Shown here: in pieces, positions 33,208 through 42,825 of the stretch
How positions within the stretch are numbered: the first letter of the stretch is position 1
Layout: each line of letters starts with the position of its first letter
Assembly: GCA_019638625.1 (NCBI GenBank)
Contig: JAHBTK010000005.1
Coordinates: 372,001-436,000, forward strand
Length of the DNA: 64,000 nucleotides
Direction of reading: 5' to 3'
Source of the DNA: Chitinophagaceae bacterium
GTDB taxonomy: Bacteria; Bacteroidota; Bacteroidia; Chitinophagales; Chitinophagaceae
Notes under the pieces: model-generated
Databases searched by the model: none
What the model saw: the letters and a program-made list of their open reading frames with translations, nothing else
Told to the model about the DNA's origin: nothing
Position numbers and translations under genes: made by a program

Positions 33208-36200
33208 TCAGTTATCGAGCCTTCCTACGGAAGCGGAGCTTGAATCTTTGGCTTCATCATCGTCTTCTTCCTTTCGCATCATTATTTCTTTTTTTCTCTT
33301 CAGGGACTCGGGATCAAATTCTGTCCTGAAAGAAATGCTTCCGCCGGCCCGGTTCCTTTTTCCCGTAGTGGAAAGGGCGTCGAAGTTGCTGCGATAGAAA
33401 AAGCTGACCCTGAATTTTCCGTCGGCCGTGATTTTATACTCTGCGGTAATATCGGGCAAAAACAGGAAACTGGAGTTCTGGCCGGTAAGCGCTGTTTGTG
33501 TGCCGCTGCTCACAAAATTAAAGTCACTTCCGAAAGTGATGGTAAGTTTATCATTGAGCAGCGATTTGATGAACTGGAAGCTGATATTGTCCCGGGTAAG
33601 GTTAACCGTGTTGCCGATGCCGGCGCCGGTACCGGTAGGATCTATCGAAGCGCGGGTGTAGCTAAAATTTACGCTCAGGTCCGGATCCTTGAAGATGCCG
33701 TACAACAGTGTTTTCAGGGAACTGCTCAAATAACCTGAAATATATTCCGAGATGGTATTGAAAGCAAAAGTAGCGGCGTCTGTTTGCTGCACGTTATACT
33801 GACCGATGGGTGCAAAGCTCCTGAAAACAATCAGGTAGGCAACCTGTTTGTTTTTTTCGTTATCATCGGAATTTACTCTTTGAAGGTCTCCCAGCAACCG
33901 CTGACTGTTTCTTACATCACTGTTGGGAGGTAAAGCTATTTCGAACAAGATATCCGGTTTCAGCAGGGAGCCCGTCAGTGTACAAAGTACATCCACATCC
34001 GTTCTGGCGCTTCTTAACCGGCTAACCTCCGGGTCGGTGCTTTGCCGCAGCTCGGCATAGAGCGAGCTGAGTTTAACGTCACTGGCCGCATACTTGGTTT
34101 TCAGGTTAATTTCCGCCTCATACGGATCGCCGTCCCAGCGGATAAAACTTCCTGCATTAGGCAGCAGTACAAACGGTTTTTTGAATATTTCCTGGAAACT
34201 GAAGCGATAAAACCCTTTTTCAATATTATACCTCCCATTCATAGAGAAAGGCGCATTAGTGCCCACATTCATCCGGAGATTTCCTGAACCCGTGGCTTCT
34301 ATGATGTCGCCGGTTATCTCATCCAGCACCATGTACAATTTTGCATAACTGTTAGCGGTGAGGTTAAGGTCTACATTCAGGTCTGAAGAAACCTTGCCCA
34401 GCGAGTCAAAATTCATTTCCCGGCCATATTGTTTCCAGATGATATAGTCTGCATTGGCACTTTCCTTAGCCGACGAAGACGTAATGAAAATATGAGAGCT
34501 GTCCACCGGTTGCCCCGTAATGGTCATTCTCATTTCATTATCCGGCCCCCGGAGCCTGAAATTAACCTTGCCGATCGCGTTTCCGTAAAACGTGCTGTTG
34601 TCGGAGCGGGTGGTGTTGAGCACCAGCAAACGGTTGGTATTGATGGTAAAATCGTACTCAAAATCCCTGAAATTAGTGTGGCGTAGATTCCCCGTCAGTA
34701 CTGCCGTATTGGGAACCGATCTGTTATGCTTATGGAGAGTGTCTTTCAGGATAACCGTTCCGAAGTTAATATTACCGGGGGTGAAGGTTACCAACGCTTC
34801 ATCAAACTCATAAGTACATTGCGTATATAATACCCTCAGTCCGCCATTTGTCAGCTTAACGGCACCGGTATAGTCAGGAGACAAAGCATCGCCACTGATG
34901 GTAAGGTTGCCACTGGCATAACCTTTCACATCGCCAAACACCACATTCAGGTACTGCTCCAGGAAATGAATATCCGTATGATCCAGGTTTACATGCGTAT
35001 TGATCCGCTGGGTAACTGAGTCCACTATCTCATAAGTGCCAGCAATGCTGAACTGGTAATTTCTATTGTCAGACACCACCTCGTAAATGGCCCTCTTGTT
35101 TTGATCGTCCCAGGCGCCGGTAATTTCAACCTGTCCTATTGAGTCATTTTCCAGGCGAAACTGGTCAACTTTGACCGTAGCGGAAATATGCATATTTTGA
35201 AAAGCGTCTTCAATAATGACATTCCCGGTTACCATTCCTTCCATTCTCGGTTCGTTCAGAATAAAAGGCAGAAAATCGCCCATATTCAGCTTCTTCATAT
35301 CAATGATGATATCATCCCATTTTCCTACTTCCGAAGGCCTGCTCACCACCGATAGCTCCTGTTCACCATTGGTAAATTTTATGTTATGCGCATCAATATA
35401 GGAGCGGCTAAGTGTGATTTCTCCGCCATCGTTGATCCTCCATGTTTTGTTATTTAGCACGATACTGCTGGGGTCAAAATGTATCTTCACTCCGTCTGTA
35501 AGGTTGGTGATCTGGGCAGACAGCCTGGCTTCATTGATCGTTTGATTGGCCGAGGTGCTGATATTAAGTTGCGAAACATTATTGCTGGAAGCAATGGATA
35601 TAGTACTTGACGGAAACTGCAGGCTGTCGTTGATGGTGGTGTTGCCTATAACACCTGTCAGTTTCAGGGCATCCATATTGCCCAGTCCTGTAAGTCTGAA
35701 ATCACTTACGCTGATATTTTTATAAGAAGCGTGGGGGATCATTGCACTGATGGCCATCAGGTTGGTGCCTGAGTTTAACGAGCCTACTATCGTGCTGTTA
35801 TTAAACCCTTTTAAAGAGGAGTTGATGAGCGGCAGGTACTGATCGATATTTTTTACATCGAGCTGGAAAAGGAAATTCTGCCCGGCAATTTTGTGTTCAG
35901 GCGGTGAAATATACGCGGGGTAATATTTATTCAGGAACCCTTTTACCGCATCAGGCAATTCTTTGATCTTAAAATCTCCTACCAAAAAAGCAGATGCTTC
36001 CGTATTTCTTAAAGTAAGGATCTTCTGCCCGTCCATTTCCTGCGAGCTCAGCGTGAGCGTATCGAATACGTAGGTATCATAATCCCGGGTAACGGCTACA
36101 TCAAACAGGTAGACGGACCCCAAAAAGTTGTCAATATCATTACCCACAAAGTTCATATCGAACTTTCCTATCACTTTTATATCCTCTTTTGCAAAACCCA

Positions 36201-38037
36201 GGGTCCTGAGATTGCTCCGTTGAATGTCTGCAAAAAAGTTAAATACCGGCTTTTGCCCGTTGAAGTCTATTTCTCCATCCAGGGTGGCGATGGCATTGGG
36301 GTCAGACAGTGTAACATTTCCACTGAACAGCTTTTTTGTCGCTCTGCCATTTACCGAGATGTTCTGATAACTGTACCGGTTGTATTCCAGCTTTGAAAAA
36401 GAGCCTTCCAGTTGCGCATCCATAGTCTGGCTGCTAAATCCGGTTCCTTCTATTTTTCCGTCAAAGGAAATTTCTCCCAGTTTATTTACACGCATAAACT
36501 TCCCCACCTGAAAGTCCTGCATGTTGATGTTCCCGGAATAAGTTGCCACATTTTGTGAGGATAGCTTCATATTGATATCCGTGGTTATTACACCAAGATT
36601 TGTCTCTATGGTTCCTTTGGTGACAAAGTTCTTCAGGTAGCCTGTAAAGTTTCCCCTGAAGCCGATACTTTTCAACTCTTCCAGGTTGGGCTCATCCACC
36701 TGCTTCAGTTCGGGGAACAACCTGGACAGGTCCGCATAAGAGGTTTGCAGGTCATTCGACCTGAAATCGATATAGGTAGAGTCTATTTTCGGAAGCCCTT
36801 TTATACTGATGTTCCCGGTCAGCCTGGTATTATCATCCGACTTAATTACAAAGTTTTTTGAACTAAAATTGTCTACGGTGCCGGATACCGATCCATCCAC
36901 GGTGATCAGTTTATTCCAGGTTTTTAATTCCGGAGCAAAATAGGCTATGTCCTTGCTGTGAACCCTGCTGTTCACGAGCCTGCCCTTCATGGTTACATTA
37001 CTGATGTATCGTAGCATGTCCCGGTTAAAATCCTCGTAATGCATGGCATAGTAATCGCCCAGCGTACTGTTGGGTGTTTTGATAGCCAGTGAATCAAATA
37101 TCATGGCGCCGGGTTCCATCCGGAATTTAGAGGTAAGCCGGTTGACTACAAATCCCGAGCGTTCTTTTGTCGCGAGGCTCAGGTCCGCCGTGAGTGTATC
37201 CTGCAAGAGCATGACATTGTCTACTTTGCCATTGATAGCAAAAAAATGAATATTGGAGTCGTCAAAATAATCGTAGACCGGACGGGCTACCAGTTTGTCG
37301 CCTTTAAAAGCCCCGTTGCTGATAGCCAGTTCCTTTATGTTTAACAACCATCCGGCATCGTTGAATGCAGAAGTATCTTTGGAAAAGCTGCTCGCCGGTT
37401 TGGGGCGCCGGGCGGGATAGTCATAAATACGGATCAGGGGTTCCTCTATATTTATCTTTTCGATCCGGGCGTATTTATCGGAGAAACTAATGCTATCGGC
37501 AAGCAGGCTGAGCTCCTTAAAGGATACCGACAAGTCCTGCCCCCTCCATTCATCTGTTTGCTGCACCCGCACATTCCGCAACAGCACTCTTTTAAGGTAA
37601 TAAGAAGTCCTGGGCTTTTTTCCCGTGCCGCCCGAAGAGGAAAAATAATCGGACAGGAAATGATAGTTCCATTCCGGATCGGTGCGGTTGAGGTTTACGG
37701 TCACTCCGTCCATTGCCACATTTTTAACTTCGGCTTTTTCACGCAGAAAAAAGAAATTGGAGATATTTACGCTGATGCGGTCGGCGTATATCAGAGTATC
37801 CTGCGCCTTGTCAGAAACATATACTCCTTCCAGGTTCATGCGATTCACCAGGGAAAAACTAACTTTCTTTACGGTAATTGTAGTACCCAGGTCTTCGGAG
37901 AGATAGGAAGACACCGATTTAACCAGCCAGGTTTGTACCGGGGGAGTACTGATTAAAATTGCCGTCAATACAATGAAAAATAACAAAGACAGCAGTACTA
38001 CTCTTATTATTTTAAATGCAGTTTTCAGGATGGGCAA
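33208..38037 (-). CDS. TamB-like translocation/assembly module protein
   Basis: The 1609-residue protein has one N-terminal membrane helix (residues 10-30) and a very long repetitive beta-strand body. At the C-terminus is a TamB/DUF490 domain (about 1150-1580: GDALSPDYTGAVKLTNGGLRV, FRLRGPDNEMRMTITGQ, LTGSLLKPDILFEIALP, FRTEFD). AsmA/TamB proteins bridge the inner and outer membranes and move lipids or help assemble outer-membrane proteins. Length is typical for Bacteroidota. No TamA-like gene is adjacent. It diverges from the peptidase gene across 152 bases. Confidence 0.9.
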   Translation of the reverse strand: MPILKTAFKIIRVVLLSLLFFIVLTAILISTPPVQTWLVKSVSSYLSEDLGTTITVKKVSFSLVNRMNLEGVYVSDKAQDTLIYADRISVNISNFFFLREKAEVKNVAMDGVTVNLNRTDPEWNYHFLSDYFSSSGGTGKKPRTSYYLKRVLLRNVRVQQTDEWRGQDLSVSFKELSLLADSISFSDKYARIEKINIEEPLIRIYDYPARRPKPASSFSKDTSAFNDAGWLLNIKELAISNGAFKGDKLVARPVYDYFDDSNIHFFAINGKVDNVMLLQDTLTADLSLATKERSGFVVNRLTSKFRMEPGAMIFDSLAIKTPNSTLGDYYAMHYEDFNRDMLRYISNVTMKGRLVNSRVHSKDIAYFAPELKTWNKLITVDGSVSGTVDNFSSKNFVIKSDDNTRLTGNISIKGLPKIDSTYIDFRSNDLQTSYADLSRLFPELKQVDEPNLEELKSIGFRGNFTGYLKNFVTKGTIETNLGVITTDINMKLSSQNVATYSGNINMQDFQVGKFMRVNKLGEISFDGKIEGTGFSSQTMDAQLEGSFSKLEYNRYSYQNISVNGRATKKLFSGNVTLSDPNAIATLDGEIDFNGQKPVFNFFADIQRSNLRTLGFAKEDIKVIGKFDMNFVGNDIDNFLGSVYLFDVAVTRDYDTYVFDTLTLSSQEMDGQKILTLRNTEASAFLVGDFKIKELPDAVKGFLNKYYPAYISPPEHKIAGQNFLFQLDVKNIDQYLPLINSSLKGFNNSTIVGSLNSGTNLMAISAMIPHASYKNISVSDFRLTGLGNMDALKLTGVIGNTTINDSLQFPSSTISIASSNNVSQLNISTSANQTINEARLSAQITNLTDGVKIHFDPSSIVLNNKTWRINDGGEITLSRSYIDAHNIKFTNGEQELSVVSRPSEVGKWDDIIIDMKKLNMGDFLPFILNEPRMEGMVTGNVIIEDAFQNMHISATVKVDQFRLENDSIGQVEITGAWDDQNKRAIYEVVSDNRNYQFSIAGTYEIVDSVTQRINTHVNLDHTDIHFLEQYLNVVFGDVKGYASGNLTISGDALSPDYTGAVKLTNGGLRVLYTQCTYEFDEALVTFTPGNINFGTVILKDTLHKHNRSVPNTAVLTGNLRHTNFRDFEYDFTINTNRLLVLNTTRSDNSTFYGNAIGKVNFRLRGPDNEMRMTITGQPVDSSHIFITSSSAKESANADYIIWKQYGREMNFDSLGKVSSDLNVDLNLTANSYAKLYMVLDEITGDIIEATGSGNLRMNVGTNAPFSMNGRYNIEKGFYRFSFQEIFKKPFVLLPNAGSFIRWDGDPYEAEINLKTKYAASDVKLSSLYAELRQSTDPEVSRLRSARTDVDVLCTLTGSLLKPDILFEIALPPNSDVRNSQRLLGDLQRVNSDDNEKNKQVAYLIVFRSFAPIGQYNVQQTDAATFAFNTISEYISGYLSSSLKTLLYGIFKDPDLSVNFSYTRASIDPTGTGAGIGNTVNLTRDNISFQFIKSLLNDKLTITFGSDFNFVSSGTQTALTGQNSSFLFLPDITAEYKITADGKFRVSFFYRSNFDALSTTGKRNRAGGSISFRTEFDPESLKRKKEIMMRKEEDDDEAKDSSSASVGRLDN

Positions 38038-38113
38038 TTAATATGTAAAAATAAGTAAACCATAGTTATAATATTCAATTTTGGGCAGCCGCCGGTCCCG
38101 AAATTTACATTTT

Positions 38114-38125
38114 TTAACCGGTTAA
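38114..38125. promoter_or_regulatory. 12-bp palindrome between tamB-like and peptidase genes
   Basis: TTAACCGGTTAA is perfectly symmetric and lies between the two divergent start codons, 77 bases from one and 65 from the other. It may be an operator. A 12-bp AT-rich palindrome can also arise by chance. Confidence 0.35.
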
Positions 38126-38189
38126 CAAAGCTCAATAGTTTACGACAATGTAAAAACTCATAAATTGTTATTTTCTTATAAATTATAGT

Positions 38190-39215
38190 ATGAAATACCT
38201 GTTTTTAACAATGTTATGCCTGTTGGCGGCTGCAGTGCAGGCGCAGCAGAAAAGAGACTTCGTTCTGGTGGTACATGGCGGCGCCGGCACAATTCTGAAA
38301 AGCAAGATGACCACGGAAAGGGAAAAACAATACAATGCAGGGCTGAAATCCGCTCTGGAAGCGGGGTACACAATACTGGAACAAGGAGGCTCAGCGCTCG
38401 ACGCGGTGGAAGCCGCGGTAAAAGTACTGGAAGATAACGCGTTGTTCAATGCCGGCAGAGGGGCTGTTTTTACTAATGAAGGCCGAAATGAGTTGGATGC
38501 TTCCGTTATGGATGGAAAGAGCCGTTCCGCGGGAGCGGTAGCGGGCGTTACAACGGTAAAAAATCCTGTGAGTGCGGCAAGGCGGGTAATGGAAAAAAGC
38601 AGCCATGTGATGATGTCGGGAGCAGGCGCTGACAGGTTTGCCGCTGAGCAGGGACTGGAAATAGTGGACCCGTCTTATTTTTTTACTGAAGACCGGTATC
38701 GAGCGCTGCAAAAGATCAAGGCGGAAGACTCCCTGAAAACAGAGCTGGACCATGCTGATAAAAAAGACGGCAGCTTTCATTTTAAAAATACAGACTCAAA
38801 ATTTGGTACGGTGGGTGCTGTAGCGCTGGACAAAAATGGCAGTCTTGCCGCGGCCACCAGCACCGGCGGAATGACGAATAAGCGGTACGGCAGGGTAGGA
38901 GATTCGCCCATTATAGGAGCAGGCACCTATGCTGACAACGCTACCTGCGCGGTGAGTTGCACCGGCTGGGGTGAGTACTTTATCCGCCTGGTAATGGCTA
39001 AAACCGTAAGTGATATGATGGAGTTTGGTAAGATAACCCTGAAAGAAGCGGCAGAAGAGATGATACTCCGCCGCCTGCCTGCGCTGGGTGGAGACGGAGG
39101 CCTAATAGCGGTAGACAGCCACGGCAACATTGTCATGCCTTTTAACACCGAAGGTATGTACAGGGGCTATATTGATGAAAAGGGAAAACCGGAGATCAAA
39201 ATATACAAAGACTGA
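38190..39215 (+). CDS. Isoaspartyl peptidase / L-asparaginase, Ntn-hydrolase type
   Basis: The 341-residue precursor has a signal peptide ending VQAQ, so the enzyme is exported. The self-cleavage site is KFGTVGAVALD with nucleophile Thr207; cleavage before it gives alpha and beta subunits. VHGGAGT near the N-terminus, NAGRGAVFTNEGRNELDASVMDG and STGGMTNKRYGRVGDSPIIGAGTYAD are family signatures. It hydrolyses beta-aspartyl dipeptides and asparagine, salvaging nitrogen from damaged or external peptides. Its stop codon directly abuts that of the converging DUF2490 gene. Confidence 0.95.
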   Translation: MKYLFLTMLCLLAAAVQAQQKRDFVLVVHGGAGTILKSKMTTEREKQYNAGLKSALEAGYTILEQGGSALDAVEAAVKVLEDNALFNAGRGAVFTNEGRNELDASVMDGKSRSAGAVAGVTTVKNPVSAARRVMEKSSHVMMSGAGADRFAAEQGLEIVDPSYFFTEDRYRALQKIKAEDSLKTELDHADKKDGSFHFKNTDSKFGTVGAVALDKNGSLAAATSTGGMTNKRYGRVGDSPIIGAGTYADNATCAVSCTGWGEYFIRLVMAKTVSDMMEFGKITLKEAAEEMILRRLPALGGDGGLIAVDSHGNIVMPFNTEGMYRGYIDEKGKPEIKIYKD

Positions 39216-39944
39216 TCAGTCCATGATGGAAGGTATACCCCTCGCGGTCTCTTCTATATCATCTATGTTTATCAAAAAATTGAGCTGAAAAAAATGTTTA
39301 CCGTGTCCCGTATCATTCTTATTGTCAAAGTCAAACTGGTAAACATAACCCGGCAGGATGCCCAGCATTTTATTGAACTGGTAGCCTACCCCGCCAAAAG
39401 CGCGGTTGCGGGAAAAATAATCGGCTTTGTTGGTTAAAAATATTTCATTAAAAGCAGAAAAATATACCGTCCCTTTTTCGATAGAAGGTTTATTGAGTGG
39501 AACAAAAACGTTCAACCGATACCTGAAACGGTTTTGGTATCCCGTAGATATCCACCGTTGCTCAACCCGGTAACGGTGTTCAAATTTGATCCTTTCCAGG
39601 TAATGATTCATCGTCAACTGTTGCCATAGCCGGGTTTCATCGGAAGTTACCGGCTTGTTAAAGCTGCCATCTTCAGCAATTGAATGGGTAATGTACTTAC
39701 CTGTACCCACGAGAAACTGAAAATTTTTGTTAAGCTTGTAGGCGACCCCTCCTTTTACCTCGTAGTAGAAAAAATCGCTATAGAACGACTGGGAACGAAG
39801 CTGCAGTTCATTAAACACTTCCCAGTTTTTTACAATACCGACGCGGGTATTAACAGAACTCCAGGAACCTAATCTGTCAGATTGGGCAAACAGGTAGCAT
39901 CCCCCCCAAAAAAATATACCGGTCAAAAAAATTCTTCTAAACAT
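39216..39944 (-). CDS. DUF2490 outer-membrane-type protein
   Basis: With ATG 39944 the 242-residue protein gains a proper signal peptide (FLTGIFFWGGCYLFAQ); the longer frame does not. DUF2490 features follow: LGSWSSVNTRVGIVKNWEVFNELQLRSQSFYSDFFYYEVKGGVAYKL, RYRVEQRW, RFRYRLNVFVPLN and GILPGYVYQFDF, with alternating strands as in a small beta-barrel. Function is unknown. The signal-peptide codons contain a run of seven T and seven G on the coding strand, a possible slippage site. A near-consensus promoter (TAAACTTG) lies 18 bases upstream. Confidence 0.82.
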   Translation of the reverse strand: MFRRIFLTGIFFWGGCYLFAQSDRLGSWSSVNTRVGIVKNWEVFNELQLRSQSFYSDFFYYEVKGGVAYKLNKNFQFLVGTGKYITHSIAEDGSFNKPVTSDETRLWQQLTMNHYLERIKFEHRYRVEQRWISTGYQNRFRYRLNVFVPLNKPSIEKGTVYFSAFNEIFLTNKADYFSRNRAFGGVGYQFNKMLGILPGYVYQFDFDNKNDTGHGKHFFQLNFLINIDDIEETARGIPSIMD

Positions 39945-40097
39945 AATCCTAAAAATTGCAAGTTTACGACGTAGAGCGCTCTTCAGCAAAAGAACCTTTT
40001 ATGGAAGTAAAACAGTCGTTATTCATGCTAACTTCATGCCGAACAAATTGATTTAATCGTTACATTTACCATCCTTAATTCTAAACCCACTTCTAAT

Positions 40098-42602
40098 ATG
40101 GATAACAGGAGAGAATTTATTAAAAAGGCAGCATTATTGTCTGGTGGCGCGGGTGTTTTCAGTACTCTTCCCGCCTCTATTCAAAAGGCTTTTGCAATCA
40201 ATCCCGCGCCGGGTACCACCTACCTGGATGCAGAACACATTGTATTTCTGATGCAGGAAAACAGGTCGTTTGATCACAGTTACGGTACCCTGCAGGGCGT
40301 TCGCGGATTTAATGATCCCCGTGCCATTTCACTACCCAACGGCAACAAGATTTGGGCGCAAACCAATGCGGCGGGTGAAACCTACGCGCCTTTTAAGCTG
40401 GATCTGAAAGACAGTAAGATCACCTGGCTGGGTTCGCTCCCGCACAGTTGGAGCGATATGACGGACGCCCGCAATGAAGGAAAAAATGACCGGTGGTTGG
40501 ACGCCAAAAAATCCGGTCGCAAAGAATGTGAGGGGATGCCGCTGACCATGGGATATTTCGGAAGGGAAGATATTCCGTTTTACTATGCGCTGGCAGACGC
40601 ATTTACCGTTTGCGACCAGCATTTTTGTTCATCTTTAACCGGTACTACGCCTAATCGACTGTATTTCTGGACCGGTACCATCCGCGAAAAACATGATCCC
40701 AATGTTAAAGCAAATGTGTACAACTCCGATGTTTCTTATGGCAGGGATGCTTCCTGGAAAACTTACCCGGAATACCTGGAAGAAAACGGGGTATCCTGGC
40801 AGGTCTATCAAAATGAACTGAGTGTTTCAACGGGGTTCGAAGGAGAGGAAGACGGCTGGCTGGCTAATTTTACGAACAATCCCCTGGAGTGGTTTACACA
40901 GTATAATGTAAGATTTTCTCACAGCCATATGAAGTTTCTGCAAAAAGCGATCCACCTGTTGCCGGGCAGGATCAAGGAACTGGAGGATAAGCTGGCGTCG
41001 CTGCCTGCGGGGGATGGATCGAGGCCGCAGGTAGAGCGGCAACTGAAGCAAACGCGGGACGGTTACGAATATGTGAAAGGCGGTATCGATAAATATAATA
41101 TTGAGAACTACGAGAAGCTTTCTGACTGGCATAAAACCCTCCATGCAAAAGCTTTCAGCGATAACCGGAAAGACCCGGATTATCGCAGTCTTACTACCAT
41201 TCACTACGAGGATAACGGCATAAAAAGAAGCATGCAGATCCCTAAAGGAGACCTGCTGCATCAGTTCAGGGAAGACGTAAAAAATGGAAAGCTTCCAACT
41301 GTTTCCTGGGTAATTGCTCCCGGAAAACTTTCTGATCACCCCGGCTCTCCCTGGTATGGCGCCTGGTACCTGAGTGAGGTGATAGATATTCTGACACAAA
41401 ATCCCGAAGTGTGGAAAAAAACGGTCTTTATACTGAATTATGATGAAAACGATGGATATTTTGATCATGTGCCCCCCTTTGTACCCCCGGATCCCTATAA
41501 ACCCAACAGTGGAAAGGTGTCTGAAGGCATAGCCACCCATACCGAATACCTGAACAAGAGCCAGCAGTGGATAAAAGATAAACAACCCTCCGGTAGCGAC
41601 AGGGAAGGCCCTATAGGTTTGGGCTTCAGGGTACCTCTCGTTATTGCTTCTCCCTGGAGCAGGGGAGGATGGGTGAATTCAGAAGTATTCGACCTTAGTT
41701 CGCCTATACAGTTTCTTGAGCACTTTCTTTATCATAAAACCAAAAAGAAAATCATTTCTGAAGAAATGACCACCTGGCGCCGGACCGTATGCGGCGATTT
41801 CACTTCTGTATTCCGCCCTTATAACGGGGAAAAAATTGAAGCGCCAACGCCTGTAGACAGGATTTCTTACCTGGAAACGATCCATAAGGCACAGTTCAAG
41901 GATCTGCCATCCGGGTTCAAAAAGCTGAATGCCGCGGAAATATCACAGATCAACAAAAATTTCTATGACTCTCCCTTTGTTCCGGAGCAGGAAAAGGGAA
42001 CCAGGCCTGCCTGCGCGATTCCCTATGAATTGTATGTGGATGGTAAAACCAGCGATGACGGAAAGACGTTTAAGATAAAATTTGAAGCCAGGAAGGATGC
42101 CTTTGGTGAAAAAGCGACAGGCAGCCCGTTTATTGTATTTACGCCAGGTACTGACCTGGCGCCGCGAAACTACGCCGTAGCAGCGGGAGACGCGTTAACA
42201 GACGAATGGAATATTGAGGGTAACTATCATTTGCGCGTAAATGGACCCAATGGATTTTACCGGGAGTTTATCGGTTCTGTAAAGGATCCGTTACTGGAGG
42301 TAGCCTGTGGTTATGAAGGTAAAAAGCAGCCAACCGGCAACCTTGAATTAAAAGTAAAGAACAACGCAAAACAAAAAATAACACTGGAAATAACGGACAA
42401 TGCCTATAAGGCAAAACCGGTTACAAAAACCGTGAATGCGGGAGCTGTTCTCACTATTCCCGTAAACCTCGCTGCCAGCAGCGGATGGTATGACCTCAGT
42501 GTGAAAGTGAAAGGTGTCGCAAATTTTGAGAAAAGATACGCGGGCCATGTGGAAACAGGAAAAGCGGGTATTACGGATCCGTTTATGGGAAGGGAAGTTT
42601 GA
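40098..42602 (+). CDS. Phosphocholine-specific phospholipase C
   Basis: The 834-residue protein opens with a twin-arginine signal (NRREFIKKAALLSGGAG). It continues with the acid-phosphatase-like phosphoesterase core HIVFLMQENRSFDHSYGTLQGVRGFNDP, CDQHFCSSLTGTTPNRLYFWTG, NYDENDGYFDHVPPF and LGFRVPLVIASPWSRGG. Two C-terminal beta-sandwich repeats of the family follow (about 645-830). It cleaves phosphatidylcholine or sphingomyelin headgroups outside the cytoplasm, likely to obtain phosphate or choline. No neighbouring gene points to a regulatory system. Confidence 0.94.
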   Translation: MDNRREFIKKAALLSGGAGVFSTLPASIQKAFAINPAPGTTYLDAEHIVFLMQENRSFDHSYGTLQGVRGFNDPRAISLPNGNKIWAQTNAAGETYAPFKLDLKDSKITWLGSLPHSWSDMTDARNEGKNDRWLDAKKSGRKECEGMPLTMGYFGREDIPFYYALADAFTVCDQHFCSSLTGTTPNRLYFWTGTIREKHDPNVKANVYNSDVSYGRDASWKTYPEYLEENGVSWQVYQNELSVSTGFEGEEDGWLANFTNNPLEWFTQYNVRFSHSHMKFLQKAIHLLPGRIKELEDKLASLPAGDGSRPQVERQLKQTRDGYEYVKGGIDKYNIENYEKLSDWHKTLHAKAFSDNRKDPDYRSLTTIHYEDNGIKRSMQIPKGDLLHQFREDVKNGKLPTVSWVIAPGKLSDHPGSPWYGAWYLSEVIDILTQNPEVWKKTVFILNYDENDGYFDHVPPFVPPDPYKPNSGKVSEGIATHTEYLNKSQQWIKDKQPSGSDREGPIGLGFRVPLVIASPWSRGGWVNSEVFDLSSPIQFLEHFLYHKTKKKIISEEMTTWRRTVCGDFTSVFRPYNGEKIEAPTPVDRISYLETIHKAQFKDLPSGFKKLNAAEISQINKNFYDSPFVPEQEKGTRPACAIPYELYVDGKTSDDGKTFKIKFEARKDAFGEKATGSPFIVFTPGTDLAPRNYAVAAGDALTDEWNIEGNYHLRVNGPNGFYREFIGSVKDPLLEVACGYEGKKQPTGNLELKVKNNAKQKITLEITDNAYKAKPVTKTVNAGAVLTIPVNLAASSGWYDLSVKVKGVANFEKRYAGHVETGKAGITDPFMGREV

Positions 42603-42680
42603 GTTGCAGGACGAAAGTGATAAGTAGTAAGTGGGTAGACACAAGTTATAAGATGCAAGTCTCAAGTGCACAGTGGAAAG

Positions 42681-42765
42681 ACCTCATACCGCCCCGTAGG
42701 GATGGGAGGTTTGTAGAAATATAACAAAGAGGGTTATGCGTCCCGCTGGGGCACCAGGTGAAGGA
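42681..42765. repeat. Dispersed repeat-like palindromic element
   Basis: GCCCCGTAGGGA and TCCCGCTGGGGC form imperfect inverted arms about 50 bases apart, with GGAGGTTTGTAGAAAT between them. I recognise this pattern from intergenic repeats of Bacteroidota, but no second copy is in the window. It is followed by CTTGCAACCTGCAACCTG-type low-complexity sequence. No gene fits the 223-base gap 42603-42825. Confidence 0.45.
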
Positions 42766-42825
42766 TTATTTGCAAGTCACAAAACCAACAGGGAGCTCTA
42801 CTTGCAACCTGCAACCTGTATCTTT

